Below are positions 1-11,874 of a DNA stretch of 64,000 nt, piece by piece; positions within the stretch are counted from its first letter, which is position 1; each line of letters opens with the position of its first letter. Source of the DNA: Hymenoscyphus infarciens (Eukaryota; Ascomycota; Leotiomycetes; Helotiales; Helotiaceae). The stretch covers positions 186,001 through 250,000 of the forward strand of contig LLCB01000040.1 in assembly GCA_001414345.1 (NCBI GenBank), given 5' to 3'. The notes under the pieces were generated by a model. The model saw only the letters and a program-made list of their open reading frames with translations, was not told where the DNA came from and ran no database searches. The position numbers and the translations under genes are program-made.

Positions 1-1000
1 GTAGGTACAAACAAATAATTATTTCGTAACAAAATTTACCGGCGGTTTCATTATCAAGGAGAAACCCATCCACGCTAAGCTAAAGATTCCAACTAACAAA
101 TACCACAAGCACAGCTGCGTACCTGTACTCAACCTTAGTATCCCTTCACACGATAAAAAGAGAACTAGAAGCTTGAATCTGCTTACGTAGCGGTTTCGCC
201 AAAAAGTTCAGCGCTTCTTGCACTTGACATTATCCAGAGAGTGAATGTGAACAGACTCGTGTAAACACCCACCAAACCCTGCTTGACACCTACACTTTTC
301 ACAAAATGGAGATTGACAATAGCACCCACAAATATATTTAAACTAAGCACCAGTCAACGAATACTTCTTCACCTTACAAACGTTGTCTGGAATTTGCGAG
401 TAAGAGCGAAATCGTGGATCTCGAAAGCAAGTAATCCACTGACTGCCGCACGTACTCATCTCGATAGCCTTGATCGAAAATCTGGATTCCCTGGCCTGGA
501 AAGACGAGATTGAAAACGAGTAGAAAAGGGAGCGGGCGGCCAAGCCAGCCCTTCTGGGCAGCCGAGGAGGAAGTGTGGCGGACTCGAGAGGAGGAAGCTA
601 GAGCAGTGGAAGAATCGAGAGTTGTGGAGGAACTCTTACTCATTATGAGTCTGTTGCGGAGGTCTACTAAGAATGCTTTGGGAACAGGAAGAGTACTTTC
701 AATGTTTTATATGGATAATATATATTCATCCTCCAACTAAACCAATAAATACTAAACACTGTAACAGAATACAAAAAGGTGGTAAGTAGGTATATGTATT
801 AACACAATAGAAGACAGAAACTCCCAAGATAAATCTTCTCTTCTCCTCATCTGATCCAAAGGTATTCCAAAGACAAGATCAAAAATTTCAAGAACCCTTC
901 AAAAAACCAAACGCTATGCAAGTACGCCGCCCATTATATTGTATGCCCCAGCCCATCCATGTTAGAACCCATCAAGTTTACCCTGAGATATAGAAATACA
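1..1000. other. Non-coding stretch downstream of the Cys-rich membrane protein gene
   Basis: Only short overlapping ORFs without recognisable motifs or splice logic are present. The right part should hold the 3' untranslated region of the minus-strand gene ending at 1001. I see no gene, RNA or repeat here. Confidence 0.5.
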
Positions 1001-3065
1001 TCACCCATAAACCCGAGATTTTCCTTCCCCACTAAGATCCTCATCGTCATAATCCTTTGGTGTAGGTTTCACCGGAGCGATTTGATCCGCATAAGGATTC
1101 GCTTCAAACATCGTCATCTCCCTCAATTGAGAATTACTCAACCCCGCCTCTCTCAACTGCGAACCACTGAGTCCACGCTGTCTCGTAGGCGGTCGATTGG
1201 TGATGGCATCAACATGATATTGACTTTCTGAAGCTTCGGGGATATGACCTAGTGCTGTTGGAGAGGCGGGTGTTTGCCAGGGTGGTGTTCGTTTTGAGGG
1301 TCCGCCTTGGAGGCCTGGGCTGGTATTAGAGTCGCTACTACGTCTTCGACTCACTATTCGTGACATTCCTCCCATTCCAAGACCGTATAGTGCTCGCGAG
1401 AGACTCGAGCGACGCCCGTCGTCCGGTGTCGCTTCGAGTTCGACGGGATCCGACATTTGACTAACGTTACTCTGGTCACTTGCGTTACTCCAATTGCGAC
1501 CATGGGCGCTGGGTCTTCGAGCCAAAGAACCCTGTGAGACTCGGTTGGATTGGATGGGAAGGTCGAAGTACCCTCCATTGGGGTTTACTGAGGATGGCGG
1601 GGAGGTCTCTAGTGATGGCTCACGATCACGTCCGTATCCGTTTTGCGAGTAGGGAGAGTCCGATGTGGAGACTGGGTTGTAACCTCCGGGGTAATGGGTA
1701 TTTGAAGGGGGTTGTGGAGAAAAGGGACTGTAGGTATTGAACACTGGCCTCGAGGGCGAATCGCCTGCTACTTCGTGTGCAGATCCGTAGAGGTTAGATG
1801 ATTGATAAGATGGTCGCCGGACACTGCCAGTGAACTCTGAGGGCGTCATCATCAATGGGTCGACTGACATTTCGTCAACATCTGGACTTCGTCTGGGAGG
1901 TGCTCTTTGTCTTGGAAGGCCTGATCGAGGACCACTTGACGAGGTTCGAGAGTTTGTAGCTTCTGTCACCTTGACTACCTTATTCAGACGTCGGATAATC
2001 AAGGTGGCTACGATTAAAATTATGATAAGAAATCCGATAGAGCCTCCAATAATACCGCCAATCATTGGAGTGGTAATCCCAGTCGTGCCACTATTCGAAG
2101 CACCTGTAGCTTCGGTTTTTGCAATTGGAACTGCTGATGAGGGACGTTTAGGTATTAAATCTTCATTGGAAGATACCGTCGCGGTTGGTGTAACGGGAGT
2201 TGTTGCGGTTACTTTGGTATTGGTGATGGTCACAGGATTCGAGCTAGCGTCTGTCGTAGTAATTGTTTCAAGTAGAGTAAAAGTCGAAATACTTGTTGCA
2301 TAACAAGTCTTGACACCGCATCCCATTCCATTCTTGCAGCATCCGCCACCGAATGAAGCTGCACATAGATATGAATTCGCGCCGCACGTCTGGCTAACCG
2401 ATACACCAGCAGAAGGGCTGCATCCTGCTTGACCACAGATAAATCCTCCTGGACAACAGCCACCTGCATACATGTAAGCATTTTCACAGGAGCAATAAGA
2501 CATAGATCTATAACTTACCTCCATCGGATGCCCCACAAGCAATGTATCCCGACATTCCGCAAGCAGACGCAGGAGCAGCACTTGTGGCCAAACAACTCGA
2601 CGACCCGCAAACTCGATCATTTGGACAACACCCTCCATTTAATGATTTTGGACATAATTGAAAATCTGCCGGACATTCTGTCGCATCTCTTTTCTGTCCT
2701 TGTATTCCGTCATGTATTAAATCCCATCGGCTCGAACCGATTTTCCGTTTCCCCAGCGAAGGCCCAGGTGTGATCTTGGGATGCGCTATTGTCACCGCAG
2801 ATTCGCTCGTCTTTGTAACTATTTGAACATGTTGTTTCGATTCGGGGGTATTGCTCGTATTTTCGTCCTCGATTATATCGCTCGTGAAGACCGACACAAT
2901 AACATTTTGCGCCAGTTCCGCGACCTTTTGAACCGACTGATCCAAATTTGATGTAACCGAGTCCTCTAAGTTGTCTCCTATATTCGATAGGGATGTAAAT
3001 GCCCCTCGAATATGTCCAACTGCTATCCCCGCGGTGCAAATCCTCCCAAATGTTGAAGCGCGCAT
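1001..3065 (-). CDS. Cys-rich single-pass membrane protein (cell-surface sensor-like)
   Basis: Model: exons 3065-2519 and 2463-1001, intron 2518-2464 (55 bp, gtaagt...cag), 669 aa. The splice joins the frames cleanly at GGT. The ectodomain carries three similar Cys modules of the form CCP-x-(G/D)-x2-CG-x3-C, around residues 150-165, 185-197 and 224-236. A Thr/Ser-rich stretch follows, then one hydrophobic segment (about 317-339, Gly- and Ile-rich) and a basic stop-transfer (RRLNK). The roughly 330-residue Ser/Pro-rich cytoplasmic tail looks disordered. The N-terminus is only weakly signal-like, so the start could lie elsewhere. Architecture resembles fungal wall-stress or Mid2/Wsc-like surface proteins, but the modules are not a clear WSC domain. 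Topology is well supported; sensor function is inference. It runs divergently from the GMC gene. Confidence 0.8.
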
Positions 3066-4627
3066 GGCGAATTATCGGTTTTGCGACAGCACATAAGGCT
3101 GTGGTTGAATACGAGGGGTAGCTTCTCTGGGCCTGGAACTTCTACCCAAGCAACTACCGATGTTCGGTTTCGCAATACTGAGGTGATAATTCCATGAATG
3201 TAGCGGTTTTTCCAGAGGGAGATGGGAAATCCAAAGATAAAACGAGTCCAGAGGGTGATTACAGAATCAGCGCTTCGTACGGAGGGCAGAGTTCAGTGGG
3301 TGCGGCACAGATAACTAAGCGGGGAGGGGCTGAAAAGAAGAACGAAGTTTGGTACGAATTCTCGTGAGATGTGGCTGACGCCGCTAGCCAGTAAAATGAA
3401 TAACGGCGTATATATCGTAAGAAAGGAAATCATCAAGAAAGATTGGCAAAAAACTGGAGATGTTGGATGATGTTGGTGTTGTAAGAGATCGACACCCAGA
3501 TGTCTGTTCCTGAAGGCAGGAGATCAGGCCCTAACCGATACCCAGCAAGAAGCACCGGAAGCAGCAGCAGCTACCCGTTTTCCCCAATAACTGGGAGCCT
3601 AGGCTTCGATGCCTTCGCTCTCAGAGACTGGGGATAATAGATGCCGTAACTACTTCCTTGGGGTGACAGGCATTCGTAAGAGCGGTGATACCCTCAGCCT
3701 CTTTTGCTTTCCTGATTGGGAACGCCTGCAGAAATCAGAGACCATCTGCGTCAACGATTGGAGGAAGTGCTAGGAAAAGAAGGCTGTCAGCATGTACGAC
3801 GATTACCTTTCTGAGCGAATGGGGGCGTAAAGGGGGGGAGGGGTTAAGGTGGGGGCTCAGTTCGAGAGCTCGCTCTGTTCTGTTCAGTGGTTTCCTGCTG
3901 GTTGCTCGATTGCTTCATGGTCTATTTCGCCAGTCTTAGCAAATCCACTTGATTGCTGCTCTTTGGTGGCTGTGTGTCGGTCTTTTTTTCCGTTCTTGGC
4001 TGTGAGGCAAGGTTTCTACAGTAGTCAATCTGCACGTCGTGGCGTGAGGAATTCAGCCATCTCGCGTGGCCACAGGGTGCCGGGTCATCTGGACTTGGTG
4101 CGATTCGCTGCAAACCTGGGCGAAGGATCGAACCAACACCGATTCATGTTGGTTGCAAGGAAGAGACCGAGATGTTGTGAAAAGAGGCGGAAATGGTGGA
4201 AAGGTAGTATGGGGAGAAAATCGGGTATTTATCGATCCGAGATTCATTTTCTTGTATTTGAATCTATTATTCCAAATGGACTTTTTGGATGATCTGTTTT
4301 CGCATACAGTTAATTTTGACAAGTTGATTGACACTTGACATGCGAGAAATAGGGTTTGATAGTGATGACTATCTCCAGGTAACCTGGAAGCTCCAGGCTA
4401 AGTCAGGTGATGTTCTATTTTAAGAAGTGGGGAAATATACAAGGGCTGCTTTCGATCGGACCAACCTCCCGTCTAACCCCGTCTCGTAAGTACGTACATA
4501 CCTCTCTGGTCTTCGTCTTCCTATGTGAAAGGAACTCGGGTCCGTGTAATCTTACTCGTACCCCGCAATCCTATGAATAGTACTGTAGGTGCACTCTCTC
4601 TTTTTTTTAAAATGACCTTGACGCAAA
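3066..4627. promoter_or_regulatory. Divergent intergenic region between the surface-protein and GMC genes
   Basis: About 1.56 kb separates two divergently transcribed genes and must contain both promoters. No convincing coding frame was found. ORFs at 3849-4338 overlap on both strands without motifs. An AT-rich and T-rich stretch (4599-4612) lies just upstream of the GMC start codon. No specific regulatory motif can be assigned. Confidence 0.4.
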
Positions 4628-6562
4628 ATGGGTGGCTTGACATCTTCTTGGTTGAGCTTTGTTGCTTTGTGCACCTGTCAATTTCACCTCGCTGCTGCAT
4701 CCGGGTATGACTTCGTTATCATAGGGGGTGGGACCGCAGGTCTAGCGGTTGCAAATCGCCTCACCGAGCTTCCAAGTGTCACAGTAGCAGTCATTGAGGC
4801 AGGTGAAAGGGTTTTCGACAATCCGAGCGTTGCAGCCGTTGATGGCTTCACACAGGCCTTGGGAACGGCAATTGACTGGCAGTATAAAACTGCAAATCAG
4901 GTTTATGCTGCGGGACAAGAAGTGTCTTATGCTAGTGGCAAAGCACTTGGTGGTACTAGTACCATCAATGGTTAGTTTCCCTTTCTTTCTTGGATGATTT
5001 GAGAACTCACAGCTTTTCAAGGCATGACTTATGTCCGAGCACAAAAATCACAAATAGATTCTTGGGAAACTATTGGGAATAAAGGTTGGAGCTGGGATGA
5101 CCTCGTTCCTTATTACAAGAAGAGCGAGAACTTCACTGTTCCTACTCCTGCAGAGACCCTCGCTGGAGCATCTTTTGATCCAAGTTACCATGGGAACCGC
5201 GGCCCCTTGAGTGTTGGGTATTCGTACGAATTATTGAACGGCTCTTTTCACAAAACTGTGCAAGATACTTGGTCCAATCTAGGGATACCACACAACAACG
5301 ATACCAACGGAGGTGATGTGAGGGGATTCAGTGTTTGCCCAAGCACTTTAGATAGTGCGACGAATATACGCGAGGATTCTGCAAGAGCTTATTATTACCC
5401 AATTCAGAATCGGACCAACCTCCACATATTCCTCAACACTAGAGCAAACAAAATCGAGTGGGGAAAGTCTGTGTCTGGATACGTTGTAGCAAAAGGGGTT
5501 CAAATCACGCGCTCAAATGGAAGCGTGGAAATCCTCAAAGCATCAAAGGAGGTGATTGTTTCTGCAGGCTCACTAAGGACACCAGCGATCCTCGAGTTAT
5601 CAGGAATTGGAAATCCCAAGTAAGTCCCCTAATTGAAATCTCCGCCTGCTTCAGAACTAACCCATTTAGAATTCTGAAGAAATATGGCATTACGACCAAG
5701 GTCGATTTACCAGCTGTAGGTGAAAATCTTGTGGACCAACCTCTAAATGGTCTCCAATACAATGTTACCGACGTGTACGACGGCATCTCATCATACGTAG
5801 CATTCGCTGGAATGGATGACTTCCACGCTACTTTACCACCACGAAACACCACTCGCAAATGGGCATCCCAAATAGCAACAGCGATCAACAGCTCAATCAG
5901 CGAATCCTCACTCGTGTATCTCCTGCAGTTCCAGTACGACCTACTCAAACAACAAGTTCCTAATGCCGAAGCGATAGTAGCAACAACTAAAACCTTTGGT
6001 CTCGGACCAACACAGTTTTCCGCTGCTTCCATGTGGCCACTGATGCCGTTTTCGAGAGGAAATGTTCACATCAAGTCCTCGAATTCGTCGGTGTTTCCTG
6101 TCATTGACCCCAATTACTTCTTGATAGATTTTGATCTGGATGTATCAGTTGCAATCTTCAAATGGGTTAGGAAATTCTGGGCCACAGCCCCGATTTCGGC
6201 GCAAGCAACCGAAATTTCTCCAACTTACGCATTTCTCCCTCTGAATTCTACCGATGAGGAGTTGGGCAATTACATCAAAACATATTGTAAGTGAACGCCA
6301 ATAACTGTATCTATCAAAAAAATGACTCTAATAATTGCTAGTTGGTGCAAACAACCATCCTATTGGTACGGCATCGATGATGCCTCGAAAACTCGGCGGT
6401 GTGGTTGATTCTAGGTTAAAAGTATATGGTACTAAGAATGTGAGAGTGGTGGATGCTTCGGTTTTCCCTACACAAGTCAGTGGACATTTGACCAGTACTA
6501 TATATGCGATTGCGGAGAAGGCTGTGGATATGATTAAGAAGGATTGGTCATCGCATGTTTGA
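4628..6562 (+). CDS. Secreted GMC oxidoreductase (glucose-methanol-choline family flavoenzyme)
   Basis: Model: exons 4628-4970, 5022-5619, 5670-6286, 6342-6562; introns of 51, 50 and 55 bp; 592 aa, the usual family length. The start gives a hydrophobic signal peptide (about residues 1-25, ending LAAASG). The FAD-binding GGGTAG loop lies at 33-38. The GMC signature SGKALGGTSTING continues across intron 1 into GMTYVRA. The C-terminal substrate domain ends with NNHPIGTASM, whose His525 is the expected catalytic base, and VSGHLTSTIY, whose His568 is the second active-site residue. Many N-x-S/T sites fit a secreted glycoprotein. The family oxidises alcohols or sugars with FAD and reduces O2 or another acceptor; substrate (aryl alcohol, glucose or other) cannot be assigned. 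All catalytic residues are present, so it looks functional. It points toward the disrupted HET locus. Confidence 0.93.
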
Positions 6563-7146
6563 GTAATCAATTTTTCATAGGACTTGAGACGAGCCCCCTC
6601 AAATACCTTCTTAGCATAAATAATAAAAGGATGTTCTGCGGTATCTTTCTGTTTTCTGAAATTCTGTTGCAGCTACACTACTAAAAGCTTGCATCAAAGA
6701 ATTTTGTACTTGGAAATATAAGTTTCTCGAGGCTGTCTTAAATTTTGCAACAACGAATGGCTTTGCGAGCCTTATAACATCACAACAAAATTATGCCACT
6801 GGAGTCATCCTTACAAGGATGGTGCAAATGAGGCTGCCGGGGCTGTGTTCCGTCAAGCCTCACTTCAGCCTGGAGCTGTTACTTGTAAAACGAGAAATTG
6901 CGCCTCATACAGAGCTGTTGGACATATTATAGCTCTCAATTTTTGAATCGTGGTTCGTAACTCATACACATCGAAAGCTACGCACCCCAATCTCACCTAG
7001 AACCCAGGTACTTGTTTTCCCGCTGCGCCTTCAAACCCCTCAACTTTTCTCGGTGGATATTTGTCGTATCTAATACTAGAATATATTTTGCCATCTGTAT
7101 TGTCGGAATTGATTACCACCTAAGACATCATAACCTTCTTATCAAA
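6563..7146. other. Short intergenic region, GMC 3' end to HET-gene 5' end
   Basis: About 580 bp with the GMC 3' untranslated region (AATAAA-like string near 6619-6630) and the presumed promoter of the HET gene. An ORF extends upstream of 7147, but the ATG at 7147 gives a start (MLCEKCSNIQF) usual for HET-family proteins, so I prefer it. Confidence 0.45.
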
Positions 7147-7426
7147 ATGCTCTGTGAGAAGTGCTCCAACATCCAATTCAAACCTTTGAGAGAATGGGGT
7201 GTTCCCGAGGAAAGCGTTTCAGTAACTAGCAAAGTTCCAAACGAGATCGGTGAAGAACTGTATTACTTCCTTTACGAAAATAAAGCGGCTTTGGTCTTTT
7301 TAGCAAATGAGGGATGTCTTTTCGACAATAGTATTTGGGAATCATTATTTGGGCCCATCGAAGCGAGGAGAAGCACCTCGAACAGACACGAGAAACTTGC
7401 TAGAAGAAAAGTATTTTTGAAAAGAA

Positions 7427-7579
7427 TGTTGAACGGTATAGTGAGTGGAACCTATATTGTATTACTTGAGAGGTCTCTCTTAGAGAGATACTCCTCTTCT
7501 TATATAGGTATATAATCTAGGAGGCTAGAGAGATAATATTATAGCGTATTATAAAGAGTATATACTATGATATTTAATA
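7427..7579 (-). repeat. Copia 3' LTR (left copy)
   Basis: This 153-bp repeat matches 20385-20537 along its whole length and begins TGTTGAACGG at the junction with the HET coding sequence. Its inner edge is followed by a purine-rich tract on the minus strand (AAAAGGGAG, near 7582-7590), the expected polypurine tract. Confidence 0.92.
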
Positions 7580-9700
7580 CTCCCTTTTGATCCTATAACT
7601 TCTAAAGCTATACTATCTTATCTTTAATAAACCTATAGCTAAAACCTTTGAAGGATTAAGAGCTAGAGAAGAATAAATAAGTATCGGTTATACTAAGGCT
7701 TATAATTATCTCCTTCTTCTAAGCTATATATAAACAGGGCTTATAGAGAGAAGCTTCTTCTAATAGACTTCTTTAGTCGTTTTTATATAACTAAGAGTTA
7801 CTTATACTTAGTAGACTTTTTTAGTTATAAATATAAAAAGAAGGAAAAAGGAAGAAAGGAAAAGGAGAGTATTATAACTTCTCTAGAAGTTACGTTAATA
7901 CGTTAGCCTTATTATTATTCTTAAATTCTCTATTAGTAGTATATACTAAGATATCCTCTATAGTCGAGTTACCTAGTATAGTGTTAGCTTTACTAGTATA
8001 GTCTAAGATCTAGTATAGATTAGATCTCTATTTAGGGTTATACTTTATATATTCTAGTAAGTATTTAAGTATACTAGTATATAGCTTAGTCGTGTTATAT
8101 TCTTTAAGTATATTAGTACTAGGCTTAACTCTTATCTTTATTAAGCTATTTATATAGATAAGATATTCCTTATTATTTACCTTCTTTAGTTACTATAGTC
8201 TTAGAAGTCGTTTTACTATTAGTGCTTTATCTACTAATAGTCTAAGTATTATTTTAATAGCTTTAGATATAGATATAGAAGTCTTCTAATATAGTAGAGG
8301 CGGTGTTTCGAGTTAGAGACGTTTTAGTAATAAGAGCTTAGCTTCTAGGCTAGGTGGTCTTATAGTAGTGAGACAGGAGCGGCTTCGCTAGGATACCTTT
8401 TAACGTGTTGATCTCTGATTAGAGGCTTTGCTAGATGCTATACTAGGGGTATCTATATTAGAGGTACGACTTTGACTTTAGCTATATAGGCTTTTGTACT
8501 CTTTAGGTACTACGAGGTGACTACTGTTGAAAGACTTAATAGACCTAGGCCTAGAGAGTATAACGCTAAAGGCGAAGCGTTTACTTTATAGATATTCGTT
8601 AGTCTAAGGCTATTTGTCTATTTAGTTAAGATAAAGCTAGTCTATAAACTATGCTATTATCTTATATAAGTATTAGCTATTCTAATTTCTTAGGTTTATG
8701 CTATATATACTAAGTACTTATATAGAGTTAAGAGTATACTTAGTAGTAGGTTCTCTCTCTATCTTAATATATTTAATAAGACGCTACTATATACCTATTA
8801 GCTTTAGTTAATAGACCTGTTTCTATTAGAAGTAGTTAGTAGTATTTATATCGATGATAAGTAGTTAAAAACTAAAGGTTTACTTTTATAAGATAGCGCC
8901 CTAGATATATTATAAGCTTATATACTAGTTAGAGTTTATAACTAGCCTTTTGCTTTTAGTATAGAAGATGCTTAGACAGGCTCTTTAGCTTTTAAAGAGA
9001 GGCTTTTCTAGAAAGTTAGTAAAGACTTTAAATTTCTATATATTAGAGATAGTATAGTTAGTCCTTTCTTAGCTATTAGTAAAGCTAATAGAGTAGTAGA
9101 ACGATTACTATAGTAATTGTAGCTTATTAGCGAGAATACTTAGATAGTAGAGTTTATAGTATTCGTTACTAGCTAGTAGTATCTACTAATATATATATAT
9201 ATCTTCGAAGGTAGACTTGTTATTAAGTGTGCTTAGTAGTAAGACTTCTAATATAAGAGAGTTAATACTTTATATATATTGATTATTAAAGTCTTTAGTA
9301 TATTTAGTAGTTATATATAGTAGGTTAGTACCTAGAATAAGGTTTAGTAGCTTTACTAAGGTAAAGATACGTCTTAATATAATAAGTAGAGCTTTATAAA
9401 TAAAAGAGGATAAAGAGGTTATATAAGATATAGGTAAGGCTTAGATATATATGTCTGTTTACTAAAGTTGCTTTTTTCGAGTAGCTAGCTAAAAGTCCGG
9501 TAGTTAATATAAGTAGATACGTAAGGTTATAACTTTTTAAGTATATATTATATATAGCTAAGATTTAGGTTAGAGCTATTAAGCTCTATAGCGATTTAGG
9601 TAGTAAAGAGATATTTTATCTATAATTAGAATTTATAATATTAGGTATTATTACGTAACTTCTCTATAATTAGGAAAAATAGATCTTAGAGAACTTTAAT
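7580..9700 (-). other. Unassigned 2.1-kb AT-rich segment between copia pol and its 3' LTR
   Basis: The RNase H reading on the minus strand fades near 9.7 kb, yet the LTR starts only at 7579. The intervening DNA is RIP-damaged (few CA/TG, many TAG and CTA). On the minus strand the part at about 8.0-8.6 kb has runs resembling a degraded coding frame, but no domain can be named. It could be an additional ORF of the element, captured host DNA, or another nested repeat whose ends I cannot find. Confidence 0.5.
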
Positions 9701-10369
9701 TAACTTCTAGAATATAATAAATTTAGCTTAGTTAAGAGACTTTATAAGGCTGTTAGCTACTTACTTTTTAGTAGAGATATACTATAGTTTAATAATTTTA
9801 CTATTAATTATTTTATATTAATAGTACTACTAAATATTAATATACTTTATATAAGCGTAGTAGACTCTAGAGTTTTTAGTAAAAGCTATAGTATCTTAGT
9901 TATTATAGAAGATTACTATAGTTATAGGAGATATATACTAGTTATAGTAGACTTGTCTAAGGAATTTTCATAGCTATACTACTTCCTTAGTAGTTAGAGT
10001 TTACCTAATATATTCTAATTTATAGAATAAGAGTATAATAGTTACTTATCTTTTAGATAACTAGCTAATAGCTCTACTACTAATATTAAAGACGTATCTA
10101 GAGGTTAATCTTCTTATATTATAGTCTCTTACCTAGTCTATATTAGTATATTCTTAGAGTTCTTTTAGCAGTTCTTAGAAGCTTAGATAAAGGTTTAAAG
10201 TCTCTTTAAGATATTATAGAATACGTTTTATAGCTATTATATAGTACTTATTAGAATTAGAGGCGAACCTGCTTATAACTAACATAGTATATACTATATC
10301 TAGTTAAGTACCTAGTATAGTATATATTAGAGAGCTTATAGTAGATTAGTATCTATGTCTAAATTCTAG
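9701..10369 (-). pseudogene. Copia RNase H / pol C-terminus remnant
   Basis: Minus-strand conceptual reading shows a decayed copia pattern: LIYTILGT, then LDIVYTM and VISRFASNS near 10.25-10.30 kb, then an RNase-H stretch with ISQLSKRQVT where SKRQ-type motifs are usual. Many Trp codons have become TAG. The reading ends with a degraded VADSLTK-like tail near 9.75 kb, typical of copia pol ends. Confidence 0.75.
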
Positions 10370-10569
10370 TATCCCTTCAGTTATCCTTACACCCCACGTG
10401 TAGACGCGTTCAGCAGTCCGGTTTAAAACTACTCTCATTTGGGGTAGTTTTAGACTAAAATCTAGGTAGCTTCGAACTACGATGCTACTAAGCCAGTTTA
10501 GGAGTGCCAAGATATCAAAATCTGAATTGAAGCTATTTACACTTACTCTATATGTTTCTACCTCTTTAT

Positions 10570-10743
10570 TTAATCTCTCTCGCTATCCTTAATAACTTCT
10601 ATCTTATGGAATTCTTTCCAGTTAAGAAACACGTCTGCGGGGCGTACTTGAGAGGCCTTCTTTTTAGTGGCTTTTGAGGCTCTTTTGGTAGACTTTTTAG
10701 TACTGGGAGTAGCATTAGCCTTGCGCCATCCTAGAGGGGGCAT
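10570..10743 (-). CDS. Small Lys/Ser-rich ORF inside the MITE-like element (57 aa, uncertain)
   Basis: An ATG at 10743-10741 opens a 57-codon frame ending at TAA 10572-10570. The first half is very basic (residues 8-34 dominated by Lys, Ala, Ser and Thr, e.g. TKKSTKRASKATKKKA). The second half is mixed (DVFLNWKEFHKIEVIKD). It is undamaged by RIP although its surroundings are. The basic part resembles a linker-histone or DNA-binding tail only in composition. It may be a leftover of a transposase or a captured host exon; expression is unknown. Confidence 0.35.
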   Translation of the reverse strand: MPPLGWRKANATPSTKKSTKRASKATKKKASQVRPADVFLNWKEFHKIEVIKDSERD

Positions 10744-10781
10744 ATTAATTAAAAAGAAGGATAAAAGAGTATAAAAGAGGC

Positions 10782-10871
10782 AGTGGAAGTGGTGGAAGTG
10801 GTGGAAGTGGTGGAAGTGGTGGAAGTGGTGGAAGTGGTGGAAGTGGTGGGAGTGGTGGGAGTGGTGGGAGT
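10782..10871. repeat. 9-bp minisatellite (GTGGTGGAA type)
   Basis: About nine to ten tandem units of GTGGTGGAA, the last three changing to GTGGTGGGA. It lies inside the MITE-like element, just upstream of the small minus-strand ORF. Confidence 0.93.
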
Positions 10872-11114
10872 AGGTGGGGGAAACTCAGCTTATATGCTCG
10901 TATTGTAGGCTAACTTGCGCTGAAATGATGATTTTTTTAGTAGGGCTTTTTAAACATAAGATTATGGGTAAATCATTGTTCAATTTCTACATCGTTATAT
11001 ACTTTAGTAGGGTTTCAAGAATGAGATAATGTTTAGTCGCGTCAGAGCTGGAAATATGAGGTTGGAACCGCGTTCCACTAAATCACGTGGGGTGTAAGGA
11101 TAACTGAAGGGATA

Positions 11115-11874
11115 GCTTCGTAAGATGCTTCTAACAAGATTATATACTTTAGTAAGGTCTTTATTAGAGTATCTATACTTTTAGTATTACTAAGCCTAAA
11201 CTCCTCTAAGACCTTTTCTAGGTATCTACGTTATAATAGTTTTAATAACCTTTTAATATAGTTATATTCTACTTTTATACCTAGATAGAAGCTATATAGT
11301 TCTAAGTCTAATATCTTAAACCTTTTACTTAAAGCCTTCTTAATTTCCTTAATATACTTTTTATTAAGTCTAGTAATTAGTAGGTCGTTAACGTAGATAG
11401 CTATAATAGTACTATTACTATAGTAGAAGATACTAGTATCTAAGTTAATAGATAAGAAGCTAATAGTTTTTAGAAAGTCTATTAATATAGTATACTAGAC
11501 TTAGAGTACTTACTTAAGACTATATAAGGCCTCCTTAAGCTTATATATCTTACTAGTCCTATTATTATAGCTCTTTAGCTATTCTATATAGATATTAATA
11601 TTAATGTTTCTATAGAGAAAAGTAGTCTTAATATCTATTTATTCAATCTCTTAATCTAGAGTAGTAGTAATAGCGAAGATTACTTTATAGCTTATAGGTT
11701 TAATAATAAATATAAAAGTTTTAAAGAAGTTAATTCTCTCTTTTTATTTAAAGCTCTTAATTATATAGTAAGCTTTATAGTAAGTAATACTACTATCGTC
11801 TCCTCTTTTATATTATTATATCTATTATCTATATAAGACTTTTTAATCCTTAGAGTAACTAACTATTCTCTATA
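11115..11874 (-). pseudogene. Copia reverse transcriptase remnant, right-hand portion beside the MITE
   Basis: Minus-strand reading near 11.8-11.15 kb recalls the copia RT core: a decayed DVKTAFL region, then the catalytic loop at 11384-11398 reading IYVND where IYVDD is expected (GAC to AAC), then a well-kept stretch KEIKKALSKRFK and SFYLGIKVE. The D-to-N change at the catalytic Asp is a G-to-A transition consistent with RIP. The frame is broken upstream by the gypsy insertion at 11875. Confidence 0.85.

Larger units (their letters stand above)
10370..11114. mobile_element. Non-autonomous DNA transposon (MITE-like) with perfect 31-bp terminal inverted repeats
   Basis: Positions 10370-10400 and 11084-11114 are exact reverse complements over 31 bases (outer end TATCCCTTCAG, inner end CCCCACGTG). 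The outermost TA on both sides may be the duplicated target, giving a 741-bp element with TA duplication as in Tc1/mariner-type superfamilies. Copia pol sequence continues on both sides, so it is a nested insertion. Unlike its host element it retains normal CA/TG content and shows little RIP. It contains a 9-bp minisatellite (10782-10871) and a 57-codon Lys-rich ORF. No transposase is present. Confidence 0.9.

Noticed and set aside
3849..4338. Overlapping ORFs upstream of the GMC gene
   Set aside because: Open on both strands without motifs; sits where two divergent promoters are expected.
10782..10871. CRISPR-like array
   Set aside because: It is a contiguous 9-bp minisatellite without spacers in a eukaryotic transposon.
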